Positions 17,386-26,377 of a stretch of 64,000 bases of DNA are shown here, in pieces; within the stretch, counting starts at the first letter, position 1, and every line of letters starts with the position of its first letter. The DNA is taken from the NCBI RefSeq assembly GCF_039634365.2, contig NZ_CP155079.2:4526001-4590000 (forward strand), in the 5' to 3' direction. The DNA is from Mucilaginibacter sp. PAMB04168. Its GTDB lineage: Bacteria; Bacteroidota; Bacteroidia; Sphingobacteriales; Sphingobacteriaceae. Below the pieces are notes generated by a model. The model was not told the DNA's origin, did no database searches, and saw nothing but the letters and a program-made list of their open reading frames with translations. A program made the translations under genes and the position numbers.

Positions 17386-18369
17386 ATGCCTGAATTTAAA
17401 ATACAACATATAACCCGGTATACTTACGATGGCAAAGTGCGCGACAGCGCTAACCAGGTAATCCTCTTCCCTATTACCGATGTAAACCAGGAAGTATTGA
17501 AGCATGACCTGACAATAACCGGCAACCCTGTGGTTGATACCCATGTAGATTACTACGGCAATGAGGTGGGCAGCTTCACTTACCTGGAGCCGCATAATCA
17601 ACTCATTATCAACTCAGAAGTACTGGTAGTCACCCATGCTAAAGAACTGCCTGCCGAGTCGCTTTCGGCGCAGGAGCAATGGCAAAAGCTGGCTTCGCTG
17701 CAAAACATAGTGCCTTACATTGATTTTTTAATGCACGAGTACTTTGAAGCCCTGCCCGAACTTTTGGCTGCAATTGATAAAGAAAAACAAGCCGTAGATA
17801 CACCTTACCAAACTGCTTTGCGCTTTTGTGATTATGTGTACCGCAATTTTGAGTACCTGCCCGGGGTAACCACGGTTGAAACTACGCTTAAAGAAGTATG
17901 GAAACTTAAAGCTGGTGTTTGCCAGGATTTTGCCCATATACTTATACTCATGCTGCGCCTGTTAAATATTCCTGCACGTTATGTAAGCGGCTATATTTGT
18001 CCAAACCATAACGGCATGCGCGGCGAAGGTGCCACCCATGCCTGGGCCGAAGTTTATTTGCCCGAGTACGGTTGGCTGGGTATTGATCCAACCAATAATT
18101 GTGTAGCCAATGAAACCCACGTACGCCTTGCAGTAGGCCGTAATTTCTCAGATTGCTCGCCGGTAAAAGGTGTTTACAAAGGCACATCGGGCCATTTGCT
18201 GGAAGTAAAGGTAAGCGTAGAGTACCGCGACCAGCCGAGCGTCGAACCGACCGACGAAATTGATTCCAACAATTTTATAAAAGCCGCCGAAGCGCCGGAA
18301 TTTACCACCAACAGCTACCAGCGCTATAAAGAAGCCATCCTGTTGCAGCAGCAACAGCAACAGCAGTAA
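17386..18369 (+). CDS. Transglutaminase-like cysteine protease family protein
   Basis: A 327-residue protein with the bacterial transglutaminase N-terminal beta domain (ITRYTYDGKVRDSANQV, about 9-25) and a papain-like core with the full triad: Cys179 in AGVCQDFAH, His218 in ATHAWAEV, Asp234 in GIDPTN. It has no signal peptide, so it is probably cytoplasmic. It likely cleaves or transfers amide bonds on the product of the co-encoded ATP-grasp enzyme, by inference. The C-terminus ends in seven glutamines encoded by CAG/CAA repeats, an odd low-complexity tail probably created by slippage. Confidence 0.9.
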   Translation: MPEFKIQHITRYTYDGKVRDSANQVILFPITDVNQEVLKHDLTITGNPVVDTHVDYYGNEVGSFTYLEPHNQLIINSEVLVVTHAKELPAESLSAQEQWQKLASLQNIVPYIDFLMHEYFEALPELLAAIDKEKQAVDTPYQTALRFCDYVYRNFEYLPGVTTVETTLKEVWKLKAGVCQDFAHILILMLRLLNIPARYVSGYICPNHNGMRGEGATHAWAEVYLPEYGWLGIDPTNNCVANETHVRLAVGRNFSDCSPVKGVYKGTSGHLLEVKVSVEYRDQPSVEPTDEIDSNNFIKAAEAPEFTTNSYQRYKEAILLQQQQQQQ

Positions 18370-18384
18370 TAGCTAAACTCATAA

Positions 18385-18432
18385 ATCTTTCCATGTCATC
18401 TGTCAGTATCGTTCGCGATGACATGGAAAGAT
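18385..18432. repeat. Palindrome between convergent genes (dispersed repeat, possible terminator)
   Basis: ATCTTTCCATGTCATC (18385-18400) is perfectly inverted at 18417-18432. Read on the minus strand, the inner sequence GTCATCGCGAACGATACTGA (18403-18422) resembles cores at 21158, 21299 and 36754. It lies between converging stops and could act as a terminator, though no T-tract follows. Confidence 0.7.
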
Positions 18433-18442
18433 ATACAATCCC

Positions 18443-20947
18443 CTATCTTGGACCACCGCCACCTGCGCCGCCCAGGTCATCGGGGTTGCCGTTACCGCCG
18501 TTATCCTGGTCGCGTTGTTTTTGGCGTTTTTGCTCGGTGCTGCTGTTGCCGAAGCGGTAGGATACTGTAAACATCACGGTACGCGTAGCAAACCTGCGGT
18601 ACGACTCAGAAGTGTAAGGTATAGCCGTGTTGGTGTTGTTAATAATAGAGCCAAACTTACGGGTATTAAAGATATCGCGGGCGTTTACGCTCATGTTCAA
18701 GGTCTTGGTAACATCATACCGCACACCTCCATCCAAACCGTATAAAGCCTTGCTGTAACCTTGTGCTATCACCTGCTTGCCCTGGTAATCTCCACGCAAT
18801 TGTATCCCTAACTTTTTAACGGGCTTAATGTTAGCCGTAAGGTTACCGTTAAAGGCATAACCCGAGGTAGACCGTACATTAAGTGCCTCATCGCCTTTAA
18901 TGTTACGGTAGTAAACGTTTACGTTACCGGTTAAGTCTAATTTAGGAGAGAACGTCCATTTGGCAATTAACTCGTAACCTGCATTGGCTGCACTGTTAAT
19001 ATTCTCAAACCGGGTTAAGGTAGTAGCCGAATCTAACGGTATTCGTACCTGCTGAATGTTATTGTTGGTATAACGATAGTAAAGTGAAGAAGTAAGCGTT
19101 AAAGCATTCCAGTAGTTAATGTAGCTTAACTCAAACGCATGCGTATCCTCAGGTAACAGGTTAGGATTACCCTGCTGAAAGTTAAAGGGATCGCTACGGT
19201 CAATAAACGGCGATAACTGCCTGTCGCGCGGACGGCTAACCCTACGGGTGTAACTTAGTTGCAGCGTTTGGTTTTCGGTCAGTTTATCGCTCAAAAACAC
19301 ACTTGGGTACACCCTTAAGTAGTCTTGCTTGTACTGCTGCACACTATCAACCAGACGGGTACGTATGTGGGCATCCTCCACGCGGGCGCCTACCTGCACA
19401 CCAAACTTACCAAACTGGCGCTGGTAGTTGGCATATAAAGCATGTACCTGCTCATTGTATATAAAATGGTTGGAGCGGGTGTTATCAAACACATACTGGT
19501 TAACTGTTCTGTTAATCAATGTATCAACCCGGTAATCATTGTCATTACGGTTAAAGGTGCTGCGGTACCCGGCTTCAAGTTTGCTTTCTTTACCCAAAGG
19601 CATGGTGTAGTCGGCCTGTAAGTTAAAATTACGCTGCTTGCCGTTGGTATAGGTGTTCTGGTTAAAGCTGCGGCCAGTTGTAATGTTGTTACGGTAGTAA
19701 TTATAAACGGTCGACAAGTTTTCATCGCCATCCTCTTTTTCCGAAGAATAACCCAAATTGGCCGTTAACTCCTGCCCTTGCTTTTTGTATTTGTGACTGA
19801 AATCGGCGTTGGCATCAAAGTTTACACCTGAGTTGCCCGAGAAGTTATTTTGCTGGGTAAGTTGCGTAAGTGCGTTACGGGTGGTAGTGCGGGTTTCACC
19901 ATTCTGGAAACGGTCGCGGTCTCGAACGTTAATATTATCAGACAGGGTAAGTACCGTTTTAGGACTCAGGTTAAAATCGATACCCGTACGCACGTTGTGC
20001 GAGTTAAAACTAAATTTTTGGTCGGATAACTGATTCTGAAAAATAGCATCGGCAGTGCCGGGGTAAGTAATACGATCGGTATAGCCATTGCCTACACGGT
20101 CGGCCTTACGGTAACTGTAGTTACCAAACAAGTTTACTTTTGATGTTTGGTAAGATAAGTTTAAGCTGCCGTTATAGGTATTTTGTGTACCAACAGTACC
20201 GGCAACCGAACCATTGAAACCCAGCTGTGCATTACGTTTTAAAACAATATTGATAATACCCGACTGGCCTTCGGCATCGTATTTTGATGAAGGATTGGTT
20301 ATTACCTCAATGTTTTCGATAGCGCTGGCCGGTATAGACTGCAGAATATCGCTCACGCTACCGCCTGATAGTGCTGAAGGTTTACCATTGATAAGCACAC
20401 GCACATTGCTGGAGCCGCGCAGGTTAACGTTACCTTCCACATCCACCTGTACTGATGGCACGTTGGTTAACAGGTCAGTAGCGGAACCACCCTGACTTAC
20501 CAAGCTTTGATCAACACTAAAAACCTTTTTATCGGTGCTTAGCTTAATTTGGCTGCGCTGTGCTGTTACCACCACTTCTTTTAGTACTCCTTTTGCAGGG
20601 CGCAACTTAACGTTACCCAGTTGCACCAGTTTGCGCGAGGCATTGATCTGGATACTATCTTTTGCGTAAGTTAAATAGCCTACAAAAGTGGCCTTAAACA
20701 AGTAAACGCCATCTTTCAGGCCATCCAGTTTAAAGTTACCGTTTAAATCGGTTTGTATACCCTTGGTTGTTTTATCGCCTTTGTGGGTTACACTTACGCT
20801 GGCAAAATCAAGCGGCTGGTTTGTATTGGCGTCTACCAGCTTACCGGTAACTGTACCGCCGGCAGGTGCTGCAGTTTGTGCACCTGCTTTAATCGTTATA
20901 ATAAAAAGTGTTAAAAGTAACAGTCGTTTGAGTACCAAAAAGTTCAT
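18443..20947 (-). CDS. TonB-dependent receptor-like outer-membrane protein
   Basis: An 834-residue outer-membrane protein. Signal peptide (about 1-24, ending AGAQ), a carboxypeptidase-regulatory-like beta sandwich (about 32-112, 'TVTGKLVDANTNQPLDFASV'), a plug domain (about 125-235, with DLLTNVPSVQVDVEGN and VRVLINGKPSAL), then a 22-strand-type barrel of the outer-membrane beta-barrel family 3 kind. It ends in a Gly/Pro-rich hydrophilic tail (GGNGNPDDLGGAGGGGPR) rather than the usual terminal aromatic residue. Such receptors take up or handle large ligands with TonB energy; the ligand is unknown and no SusD partner is adjacent. Confidence 0.9.
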   Translation of the reverse strand: MNFLVLKRLLLLTLFIITIKAGAQTAAPAGGTVTGKLVDANTNQPLDFASVSVTHKGDKTTKGIQTDLNGNFKLDGLKDGVYLFKATFVGYLTYAKDSIQINASRKLVQLGNVKLRPAKGVLKEVVVTAQRSQIKLSTDKKVFSVDQSLVSQGGSATDLLTNVPSVQVDVEGNVNLRGSSNVRVLINGKPSALSGGSVSDILQSIPASAIENIEVITNPSSKYDAEGQSGIINIVLKRNAQLGFNGSVAGTVGTQNTYNGSLNLSYQTSKVNLFGNYSYRKADRVGNGYTDRITYPGTADAIFQNQLSDQKFSFNSHNVRTGIDFNLSPKTVLTLSDNINVRDRDRFQNGETRTTTRNALTQLTQQNNFSGNSGVNFDANADFSHKYKKQGQELTANLGYSSEKEDGDENLSTVYNYYRNNITTGRSFNQNTYTNGKQRNFNLQADYTMPLGKESKLEAGYRSTFNRNDNDYRVDTLINRTVNQYVFDNTRSNHFIYNEQVHALYANYQRQFGKFGVQVGARVEDAHIRTRLVDSVQQYKQDYLRVYPSVFLSDKLTENQTLQLSYTRRVSRPRDRQLSPFIDRSDPFNFQQGNPNLLPEDTHAFELSYINYWNALTLTSSLYYRYTNNNIQQVRIPLDSATTLTRFENINSAANAGYELIAKWTFSPKLDLTGNVNVYYRNIKGDEALNVRSTSGYAFNGNLTANIKPVKKLGIQLRGDYQGKQVIAQGYSKALYGLDGGVRYDVTKTLNMSVNARDIFNTRKFGSIINNTNTAIPYTSESYRRFATRTVMFTVSYRFGNSSTEQKRQKQRDQDNGGNGNPDDLGGAGGGGPR

Positions 20948-21156
20948 CCCGCAAAAGTCAGGCTTTTTAAACTTAGTCGACTTACTAGGCTTGTAACTTT
21001 ATTGCTAAGCAAGGTTAGCAGCAAGTAAATTTTTTATTACTAAGTGATGAGTTGCATGATTAAAGCTTGATTAATCTTACAGGCACTTTCATCCCTCCTG
21101 GCAAAGGGTTAGGAGGGTTATCATGCCGGGTTGGCGCCAAAGTAAGCTTATAAAAC

Positions 21157-21177
21157 TATCATCCCGAACGATAGTGG
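21157..21177 (+). repeat. REP-like core, copy in the 20.9-21.4 kb gap
   Basis: ATCATCCCGAACGATAGTGG (21158-21177) matches the core seen in reverse at 18403-18422 and forward at 21299 and 36754. Downstream, around 21220-21232, CTGTCTCTCATGTCC is a weak inverted partner. Confidence 0.55.
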
Positions 21178-21254
21178 GGAATTCTTTGGAATGAAAAACT
21201 ATTGCTTCGGACAAGCTGTCTCTCATGTCCTGAAAAAGACAGTTAGGAGAAAAC

Positions 21255-21286
21255 AAAAAACGGAGCTGCTAAATACCGGCTCCGTT
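21255..21286 (-). terminator. Minus-strand terminator after the thioredoxin-like lipoprotein gene
   Basis: On the minus strand, ACGGAGC pairs with GCTCCGT around a 12-base loop and is followed by a TTTTTTGTTTT tract. It lies about 135 bases after the stop at 21422, so the transcript would include the repeat pair. Confidence 0.7.
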
Positions 21287-21298
21287 GATCCAAATCTT

Positions 21299-21385
21299 GT
21301 CATTTCAAACGATAATGAGCGATCTTCTTACTTAAGGATAAGCTAACCGCTTCGAAAAAGATTCTCGCTATCACTTGAAAGCACG
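21299..21385. repeat. Inverted pair of REP-like cores
   Basis: GTCATTTCAAACGATAATGA (21299-21318) faces an imperfect reverse-complement copy at 21361-21385 (minus strand CGTGCTTTCAAGTGATAGCG...). Together they can fold into a long imperfect hairpin, the architecture of paired REP elements. The same head-to-head design recurs at 36754-36835. Confidence 0.65.
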
Positions 21386-21421
21386 AGCTGTTGTTGCAGT
21401 TGTTTAAAACTTTGCTACGTC

Positions 21422-21913
21422 TTAAGCTTTCTTTACCATAGCTGCCAGTTCCTTAAGCTTAGGGGCCTTTTCATAAGCTTTAAGCAGTTTGTGCTGGTGG
21501 TTGTAAATGGCGATGTAAGGCGTCATTTTTACATTGTAGTACTGCAGCACCTTGTAGCTGTTACCTTCGGTACCAACGGTAATGTTGGGATAGGTTGATA
21601 TGCCAAAGTCGCGGTAAAACCCTTTAATCAGCTTGTAATCTACTGCGCTTACCATTACAATCTGTATGTCTTTAAAACTTTTCATCTGCCCTTTCATCTC
21701 ATACATTAATTGCTGGCAGTGGCCACAATCGGGCGAAAAATAGACAAGCATTACCGGCTTGTTCTTTTTTAAAGTAGCAGGGGTACGTGTAGCGCTATCG
21801 GGCGCGGTAACAATGTGGTAATCGGGCAGGTTTTGTATACTCGTTTTGTTTTGCGCCTGTGTGCAGCCGGCCATAACCACCAGGCTCAGTATAAAAAGTA
21901 ATTTCTTCATCAT
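21422..21913 (-). CDS. Thioredoxin-like lipoprotein
   Basis: A 163-residue lipoprotein with lipobox VVMAGC (Cys17) and a thioredoxin-fold domain. The active site VYFSPDCGHCQQL has both cysteines (Cys63, Cys66; CGHC as in DsbA/PDI-like proteins), and the cis-Pro region reads VKMTPYIAIYN. It is probably an envelope thiol-disulfide oxidoreductase or thiol reductase; the direction of electron flow is unclear. It starts 12 bases after the oxidoreductase gene upstream on the same strand, so the two are probably co-transcribed. Confidence 0.87.
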   Translation of the reverse strand: MMKKLLFILSLVVMAGCTQAQNKTSIQNLPDYHIVTAPDSATRTPATLKKNKPVMLVYFSPDCGHCQQLMYEMKGQMKSFKDIQIVMVSAVDYKLIKGFYRDFGISTYPNITVGTEGNSYKVLQYYNVKMTPYIAIYNHQHKLLKAYEKAPKLKELAAMVKKA

Positions 21914-21925
21914 ATAAGTTTATAG

Positions 21926-22942
21926 CTATGCCTCCAGCAGTTCAACCTGCCAGGCAATATGTTCATCTGTTATAGGGTACAATGCACCGTTTACAATAGT
22001 TTGATAAACGGCTTCGAATAAATTTAGATAATTGCCGGTATGCGAGGGCATCTTTTCAATGGTCTTTTCATTGCTAATACCCATCAGCACCAATTGGCCT
22101 TCGCAACCTTCGGGCTCTACGCCGTAGCCTGCATCGGTAGGTTTAATTTCCTGGTCCAACTGGGCTTCCTGCACATCGCAGCGGTCTTTTATATAGCTGC
22201 CTGCTGTGCCATGCAGCACAAACGCTGGCAGCGGCTGCGCTACCAGCAGGCTTGAGGTTACCTGCACGGTTAACTGGTGCGGGTATGTAAGCTGATAATT
22301 AAAATAATCTATTACGGCAGAACCTTCGCGGTGCGAAGCCGTAACTTTATGACTGGTAAGCGGCTTGCCAAATAAACTGATCACCTGATCGAGCAGGTGC
22401 GGACCTAAGTCGTATACCAGTCCATTAGAATCCATTCCGGCAGCTTCTTTAAATGCTTTAGGACTTAGCACCGGCTTGTAACGGTCATACCTAAAATGTG
22501 CTTCAACCAGGTTGCCCAACCGGCCACTCTCAATCACCTCTTTTACCGATTGGAAGTCACTATCCCAGCGGCGGTTCTGGTAAACAAACAAATGCTTGTT
22601 TTGCGCTTTGGCCAGGTCGTAAAGCTCTAGCAACTGTGTTAGGTTTGCAGTAACCGGCTTTTCGATCAGCACATGTTTACCTGCCTGCAAAACCTGTTTG
22701 GCCTGCTCGTAATGCAGTTGGTTTGGCGTATTTACAACAATAAGATCAATTTCAGCATCATTAAGCATATCCTCTATACGGTCATAACTAACCACATCAG
22801 GATAGTACTTCACTGCGTTTTTTTGGTTGCGCTCCAGCACAGCTTTAAACTGAAAGCCGGGATGCGCATGCACAAAAGGCGCATGAAAAATACGGCCCGA
22901 CATGCCGAAAGACAATATACCGGTTACAATAGGTGATGACAT
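21926..22942 (-). CDS. Gfo/Idh/MocA-family oxidoreductase
   Basis: A 338-residue NAD(P)-dependent dehydrogenase. The Rossmann domain starts TGILSFGMSGRIFHAPFV (a GxxxxG-type loop with the FHAPF pattern of the YdgJ/IolW-like subgroup). The conserved EKP motif is in GKHVLIEKPVT (about 90-100, with catalytic Lys), and the catalytic-domain DLGPHLLDQ motif carries His. Relatives oxidise or reduce sugars and inositols; the substrate here is unknown. It is likely cytoplasmic, and the first gene of a two-gene unit with the thioredoxin-like lipoprotein. Confidence 0.9.
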   Translation of the reverse strand: MSSPIVTGILSFGMSGRIFHAPFVHAHPGFQFKAVLERNQKNAVKYYPDVVSYDRIEDMLNDAEIDLIVVNTPNQLHYEQAKQVLQAGKHVLIEKPVTANLTQLLELYDLAKAQNKHLFVYQNRRWDSDFQSVKEVIESGRLGNLVEAHFRYDRYKPVLSPKAFKEAAGMDSNGLVYDLGPHLLDQVISLFGKPLTSHKVTASHREGSAVIDYFNYQLTYPHQLTVQVTSSLLVAQPLPAFVLHGTAGSYIKDRCDVQEAQLDQEIKPTDAGYGVEPEGCEGQLVLMGISNEKTIEKMPSHTGNYLNLFEAVYQTIVNGALYPITDEHIAWQVELLEA

Positions 22943-23064
22943 GTTACAAGTATAAATCTTATCCGGTTAGCAGCCTCATAAAAAGATAAATTTTACAATT
23001 TCTACCTTCCCATAACGGCTTTCTAAACTATGTTGGCTCCAGCTTTTAATGATTAACCGAAAGC

Positions 23065-25512
23065 TTACTTAACCGGGCATTCCATCTCATCGCCCATACC
23101 AATTGGTGAGCCGTCAGGCATCATTAAACCCGGAGCAGGCTGAAACTTGTCTGGTGTGTCCTCAAACTGCTTAATTTGCGATAAGCCATAAAGCAAGTTA
23201 GCTTTTTGCATGGTACCAGCGGCGCTTTGCGCGGTTTGCATCCATTTCTTAAGCTCATCAATTTTGAGCATAGTAATGCTACGCACGTTTTCTGGCGCTT
23301 GTGTGGTGGCTGCCAGCGTTAGCAATTGTTTGAGCGCTTGGTTATTCACCATGCGCTGTAGTTCCCCTTTGTAACCTGCCATTTGCGGCGCTTTCCAGGT
23401 TTGTGCTATCAGCTTGTCCAGTACGGCGACTAGTCCCGGCTGTGTATTATCGCGCGATTGGTATTCTACCAAACGTGCGGCACGCTGCGGCTGTAATATG
23501 AACGACAGTGTGGTTCCGGCGGCAGATTCGGCAGCGCCTATGGGATCAAATGTTAAGCCGGTGCGCGATTTAAACAACTCGCGGGTGCGTAGGTAGCCTA
23601 CCGGGCGGGGCGGTATCTTAGCAATCAGGGCTTCGGGCAGAGCCAGCGCATCAGGCGTAATGGTGCTCATTAAGGCATCAAACGCTTTCCATTGCTCAGC
23701 AGCAGGCACCATGCGGGTTACAGTTTGGCCATCCCCTTTTATAGCGTAGGTGTAATATAAACCACCCACAACTTTGGAGGCCGCCTCAATTTGGTAACGA
23801 TGAATGAGGTACATAGGCACCAGTACTTCCTCAATGGTAGCCATAGGTGCATCCTGCCGAATGGACTTCTCGGAAAAGGTATTGATCACCTGCTTACGCA
23901 AAGCCATCAGGCGGTTTAGCTCATCGGCCGCATTTGTGCCGCTGTCCCACAGGTGAGCCTTGGGGTGTGCACTACCCGTTGGGCGCGAATCGGCATCGGC
24001 AATAAACACCTCGCCTTGCTTTAGGGTTTCGGTAATGATGTTTTTGAGTGCCTTACCTTCATCGCCGTTTTGTGAAACGTCTGAATAGCCATAAATAATA
24101 GCACGCTTGTCCCAGCTACCAATTTCGGCGGTGTAAGCATCGCTCAGGTCAATGGTACCATCAGCCTTTAACGTAACAGTTGGCGGCGGGTAATCCATTA
24201 CCGAAGCCCGCTTGTTAGTACTGGCTACATAGTTGTGGTATAAACCCAGCGTGTGCCCCACCTCATGCGCTGCCAGTTGTTTTAAACGGGCAACGGCCAG
24301 TTTTATCATTTTGTCGCTCACCGGCTTGCCATCTTCATAAGGCTGAACCAAACCTTCGGCAATCAAAAAATCTTGCCGGTCGCGCAGTGAGCCAAGCGAT
24401 ACCTGACCTTTGATGATCTCACCGGTACGCGGGTCGGTTACAGAGGAGCCGTATGACCATCCCCTGGTAGAACGGTGTACCCATTGGATAATATTATATC
24501 GAATATCCATTGGGTCAACATCTTCAGGCAGCAGTTTTACCTGGAACGCATTTTTGTAGCCTGCTGCTTCGAAAGCTTGGTTCCACCATCTGGCTCCTTC
24601 AATGAGTGCATTGCGTACAATTTCGGGTGCGCCGCGGTCAACGTAATATATAATAGGCTTCACGGCTTCGCTAATGGCCGAACCCGGGTTTTTCTTTTCT
24701 AAACGGTGCCGGTTAATTAGCCGTTTAACAATAGGCTGTTCTATCGGCGTGGCAAAGTCCATATAATCGGTACTAAAAAAGCCCGACCGCGGATCGAAAG
24801 CCCGTGGTTTGTACTCATTATCGGGTAACCGGATAAATGAGTGATGCATGCGCACGGTCACAAAATTGGCATCGGGCGTAACTGAACGAATTTCGCCGCC
24901 GCTGCCATTGCCGGCCAGCGTAACGGTAGCCTCCATTTCGGTATTGTACGGAAAGCTTTTAGTATTGGCCATGTATATGGCCGAACGGGTGTCGTCGGCA
25001 CGGTAAGTGCCCTGGTTAGCGCGTGCCAGGCTCAAGGATAACTGGTGGCTGTCCCTCAACAAAAACGGCGTCATATCAATGAGGATTTTATCGCCCTCTG
25101 CCGCCTCAACTTTAAATCCCCATATTACCGATTGTGCAAAAGCCTCCTCAACCGATCGGCGCTCATCAGCATTATTGCTCACCGCACGGTAATCATAATT
25201 AGGCTGTATGAGCAGCACCTTGGGGCCGCTCCTTATAAATTTCACAATCTTAGTATCGCCTAACTGACCGCGATCCAGCCCTAAGTCATTGGAGCCAACG
25301 CCAGCTGGCATGGATTCTACATATAAAAACTCCTGACCCAGTTTGTCGATTTCTAAAAGCAGGCGGCCAGTTTTATCATCCCAATAAGTATTAAAATAAC
25401 CGGCTTGTTTAGTGAAGCCTTGCGTTTTGGCATCAATGCCGTCAGCCTTTTGGGCAAAGGCAGGCAACAAGGACATGAAGAATAATAGGTACAGCAGGTA
25501 AGCTTTTTTCAT
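23065..25512 (-). CDS. Secreted zinc-dependent metalloprotease (DUF5117/DUF4953 type)
   Basis: An 815-residue protein with a signal peptide (about 1-20, ending AFAQ). An N-terminal DUF5117-type domain (about 35-260) precedes the metzincin-like catalytic region: HEVGHTLGLYH (416-426) gives the zinc ligands of HExxHxxGxxH, followed by a Met-turn-like SVMDYPPP. The C-terminal part is a DUF4953-type helical region. Family members are large secreted or periplasmic peptidases of Bacteroidota with few characterised substrates. It appears to be a single gene; a terminator for the upstream minus-strand gene lies just beyond its start. Confidence 0.9.
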   Translation of the reverse strand: MKKAYLLYLLFFMSLLPAFAQKADGIDAKTQGFTKQAGYFNTYWDDKTGRLLLEIDKLGQEFLYVESMPAGVGSNDLGLDRGQLGDTKIVKFIRSGPKVLLIQPNYDYRAVSNNADERRSVEEAFAQSVIWGFKVEAAEGDKILIDMTPFLLRDSHQLSLSLARANQGTYRADDTRSAIYMANTKSFPYNTEMEATVTLAGNGSGGEIRSVTPDANFVTVRMHHSFIRLPDNEYKPRAFDPRSGFFSTDYMDFATPIEQPIVKRLINRHRLEKKNPGSAISEAVKPIIYYVDRGAPEIVRNALIEGARWWNQAFEAAGYKNAFQVKLLPEDVDPMDIRYNIIQWVHRSTRGWSYGSSVTDPRTGEIIKGQVSLGSLRDRQDFLIAEGLVQPYEDGKPVSDKMIKLAVARLKQLAAHEVGHTLGLYHNYVASTNKRASVMDYPPPTVTLKADGTIDLSDAYTAEIGSWDKRAIIYGYSDVSQNGDEGKALKNIITETLKQGEVFIADADSRPTGSAHPKAHLWDSGTNAADELNRLMALRKQVINTFSEKSIRQDAPMATIEEVLVPMYLIHRYQIEAASKVVGGLYYTYAIKGDGQTVTRMVPAAEQWKAFDALMSTITPDALALPEALIAKIPPRPVGYLRTRELFKSRTGLTFDPIGAAESAAGTTLSFILQPQRAARLVEYQSRDNTQPGLVAVLDKLIAQTWKAPQMAGYKGELQRMVNNQALKQLLTLAATTQAPENVRSITMLKIDELKKWMQTAQSAAGTMQKANLLYGLSQIKQFEDTPDKFQPAPGLMMPDGSPIGMGDEMECPVK

Positions 25513-25585
25513 ACTGTGGAGTTAAGGATTGATCTTATTCCCTAAAAATATTGTTTTTAGGTCGTGTATCAAACTACAGCGCATA

Positions 25586-25620
25586 AAAAAGGGCTTGCCG
25601 TTTGCGGCAAACCCTTTTTG
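25586..25620 (-). terminator. Terminator after the DUF4142 gene
   Basis: AAAAAGGGCTTGCCG pairs with CGGCAAACCCTTTTT (two internal mismatches) around TTTG. It lies 22 bases beyond the DUF4142 stop, isolating that gene from the metalloprotease. Confidence 0.85.
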
Positions 25621-25641
25621 TATCAGCTTTTTTACTGCCGA

Positions 25642-26232
25642 CTATTTCATACCATCTTGTATAACTTTGATGTGTTGCTGGTGCATTTTAAGCACTGGCA
25701 AAGTTTTAACAGCAAAAGATTTCAATTCCGGGTCTTTGGCATCGGTTGATGCTTTTTCGAATAAAGAAACGTCTTTGTCATGATCTTTTACCATAGCGTC
25801 AACATAAGCTTTGTCAAAATCAGCACCTGATTTTTTTTGTAAATCAGCCATAACGGTTTGCTGATCGGCACCTACAGTAGTAGGCAGCGTGATATTTTTA
25901 GTTTTGGCAAGATCCATTAACTCGGTATTTGCTTTTGAGTGATCTTTGATCATCATTTCAGCATACTCTTTTACCTTAGCGTTAGTAGCTTTGGTTTGAG
26001 CTAATTTGGCCAGTTCTACCTCGGCCATGCCGCCGTTAGCAGCTTCAACGGCAAACTGTGCGTCATCGGTTACAACAGCAATACCGCCGGTTTCAACTGC
26101 ATGAGTTGAGGTATCCTTGGTTTCGTTTGCACTGTCGGCATTTGCCTTACTGTCATTAGCAGCGTTACCGCCGCATGATTGGAATGCCAGGGCAGCTGCC
26201 GCCAGCATCAACATCGAAAAAATCTTTTTCAT
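25642..26232 (-). CDS. DUF4142 lipoprotein
   Basis: A 196-residue lipoprotein starting MKKIFSMLMLAAAALAFQSC (Cys20 in the lipobox). A Met four codons upstream (26244) is also possible; an open frame to 26310 is unlikely because the signal peptide would be buried. An Asn/Asp/Ala-rich linker (about 22-50) leads into the ferritin-like, all-helical DUF4142 domain (AQFAVEAANGGMAEVELAKL ... MMIKDHSKANTELMDLA ... MVKDHDKDV ... HQQHIKVIQDG). The repeated His/Glu pattern suggests metal binding, but the role is unknown. Confidence 0.88.
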   Translation of the reverse strand: MKKIFSMLMLAAAALAFQSCGGNAANDSKANADSANETKDTSTHAVETGGIAVVTDDAQFAVEAANGGMAEVELAKLAQTKATNAKVKEYAEMMIKDHSKANTELMDLAKTKNITLPTTVGADQQTVMADLQKKSGADFDKAYVDAMVKDHDKDVSLFEKASTDAKDPELKSFAVKTLPVLKMHQQHIKVIQDGMK

Positions 26233-26349
26233 AGGTAGCTTCATTTTTATAGTTGTGTGAGGTATTAACAAATTAATAGCGTACAGGTTTTTATCATTGG
26301 TTAAATACATTTGTGTATAGTATTATTATGGTAAACTTAAAGGTTTTGT

Positions 26350-26357
26350 TATTTTTG
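26350..26357 (+). promoter_or_regulatory. -7 promoter box before gcvH
   Basis: TATTTTTG fits TAnnTTTG and lies 20 bases before the gcvH ATG. Confidence 0.5.
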
Positions 26358-26377
26358 GGCACCCAACACAAAATGAT

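Larger units (their letters stand above)
20948..21421. other. 474-base intergenic gap with palindromic repeats
   Basis: No gene is visible in this gap between two minus-strand genes. It contains a small hairpin (CCCTCCT 21093-21099 with AGGAGGG 21111-21117), a REP-like core at 21157-21177, a minus-strand terminator at 21255-21286 and a pair of inverted REP-like cores at 21299-21385. The receptor promoter (minus strand) should lie near 20950-21000, but no convincing -7 box is seen. Confidence 0.7.
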
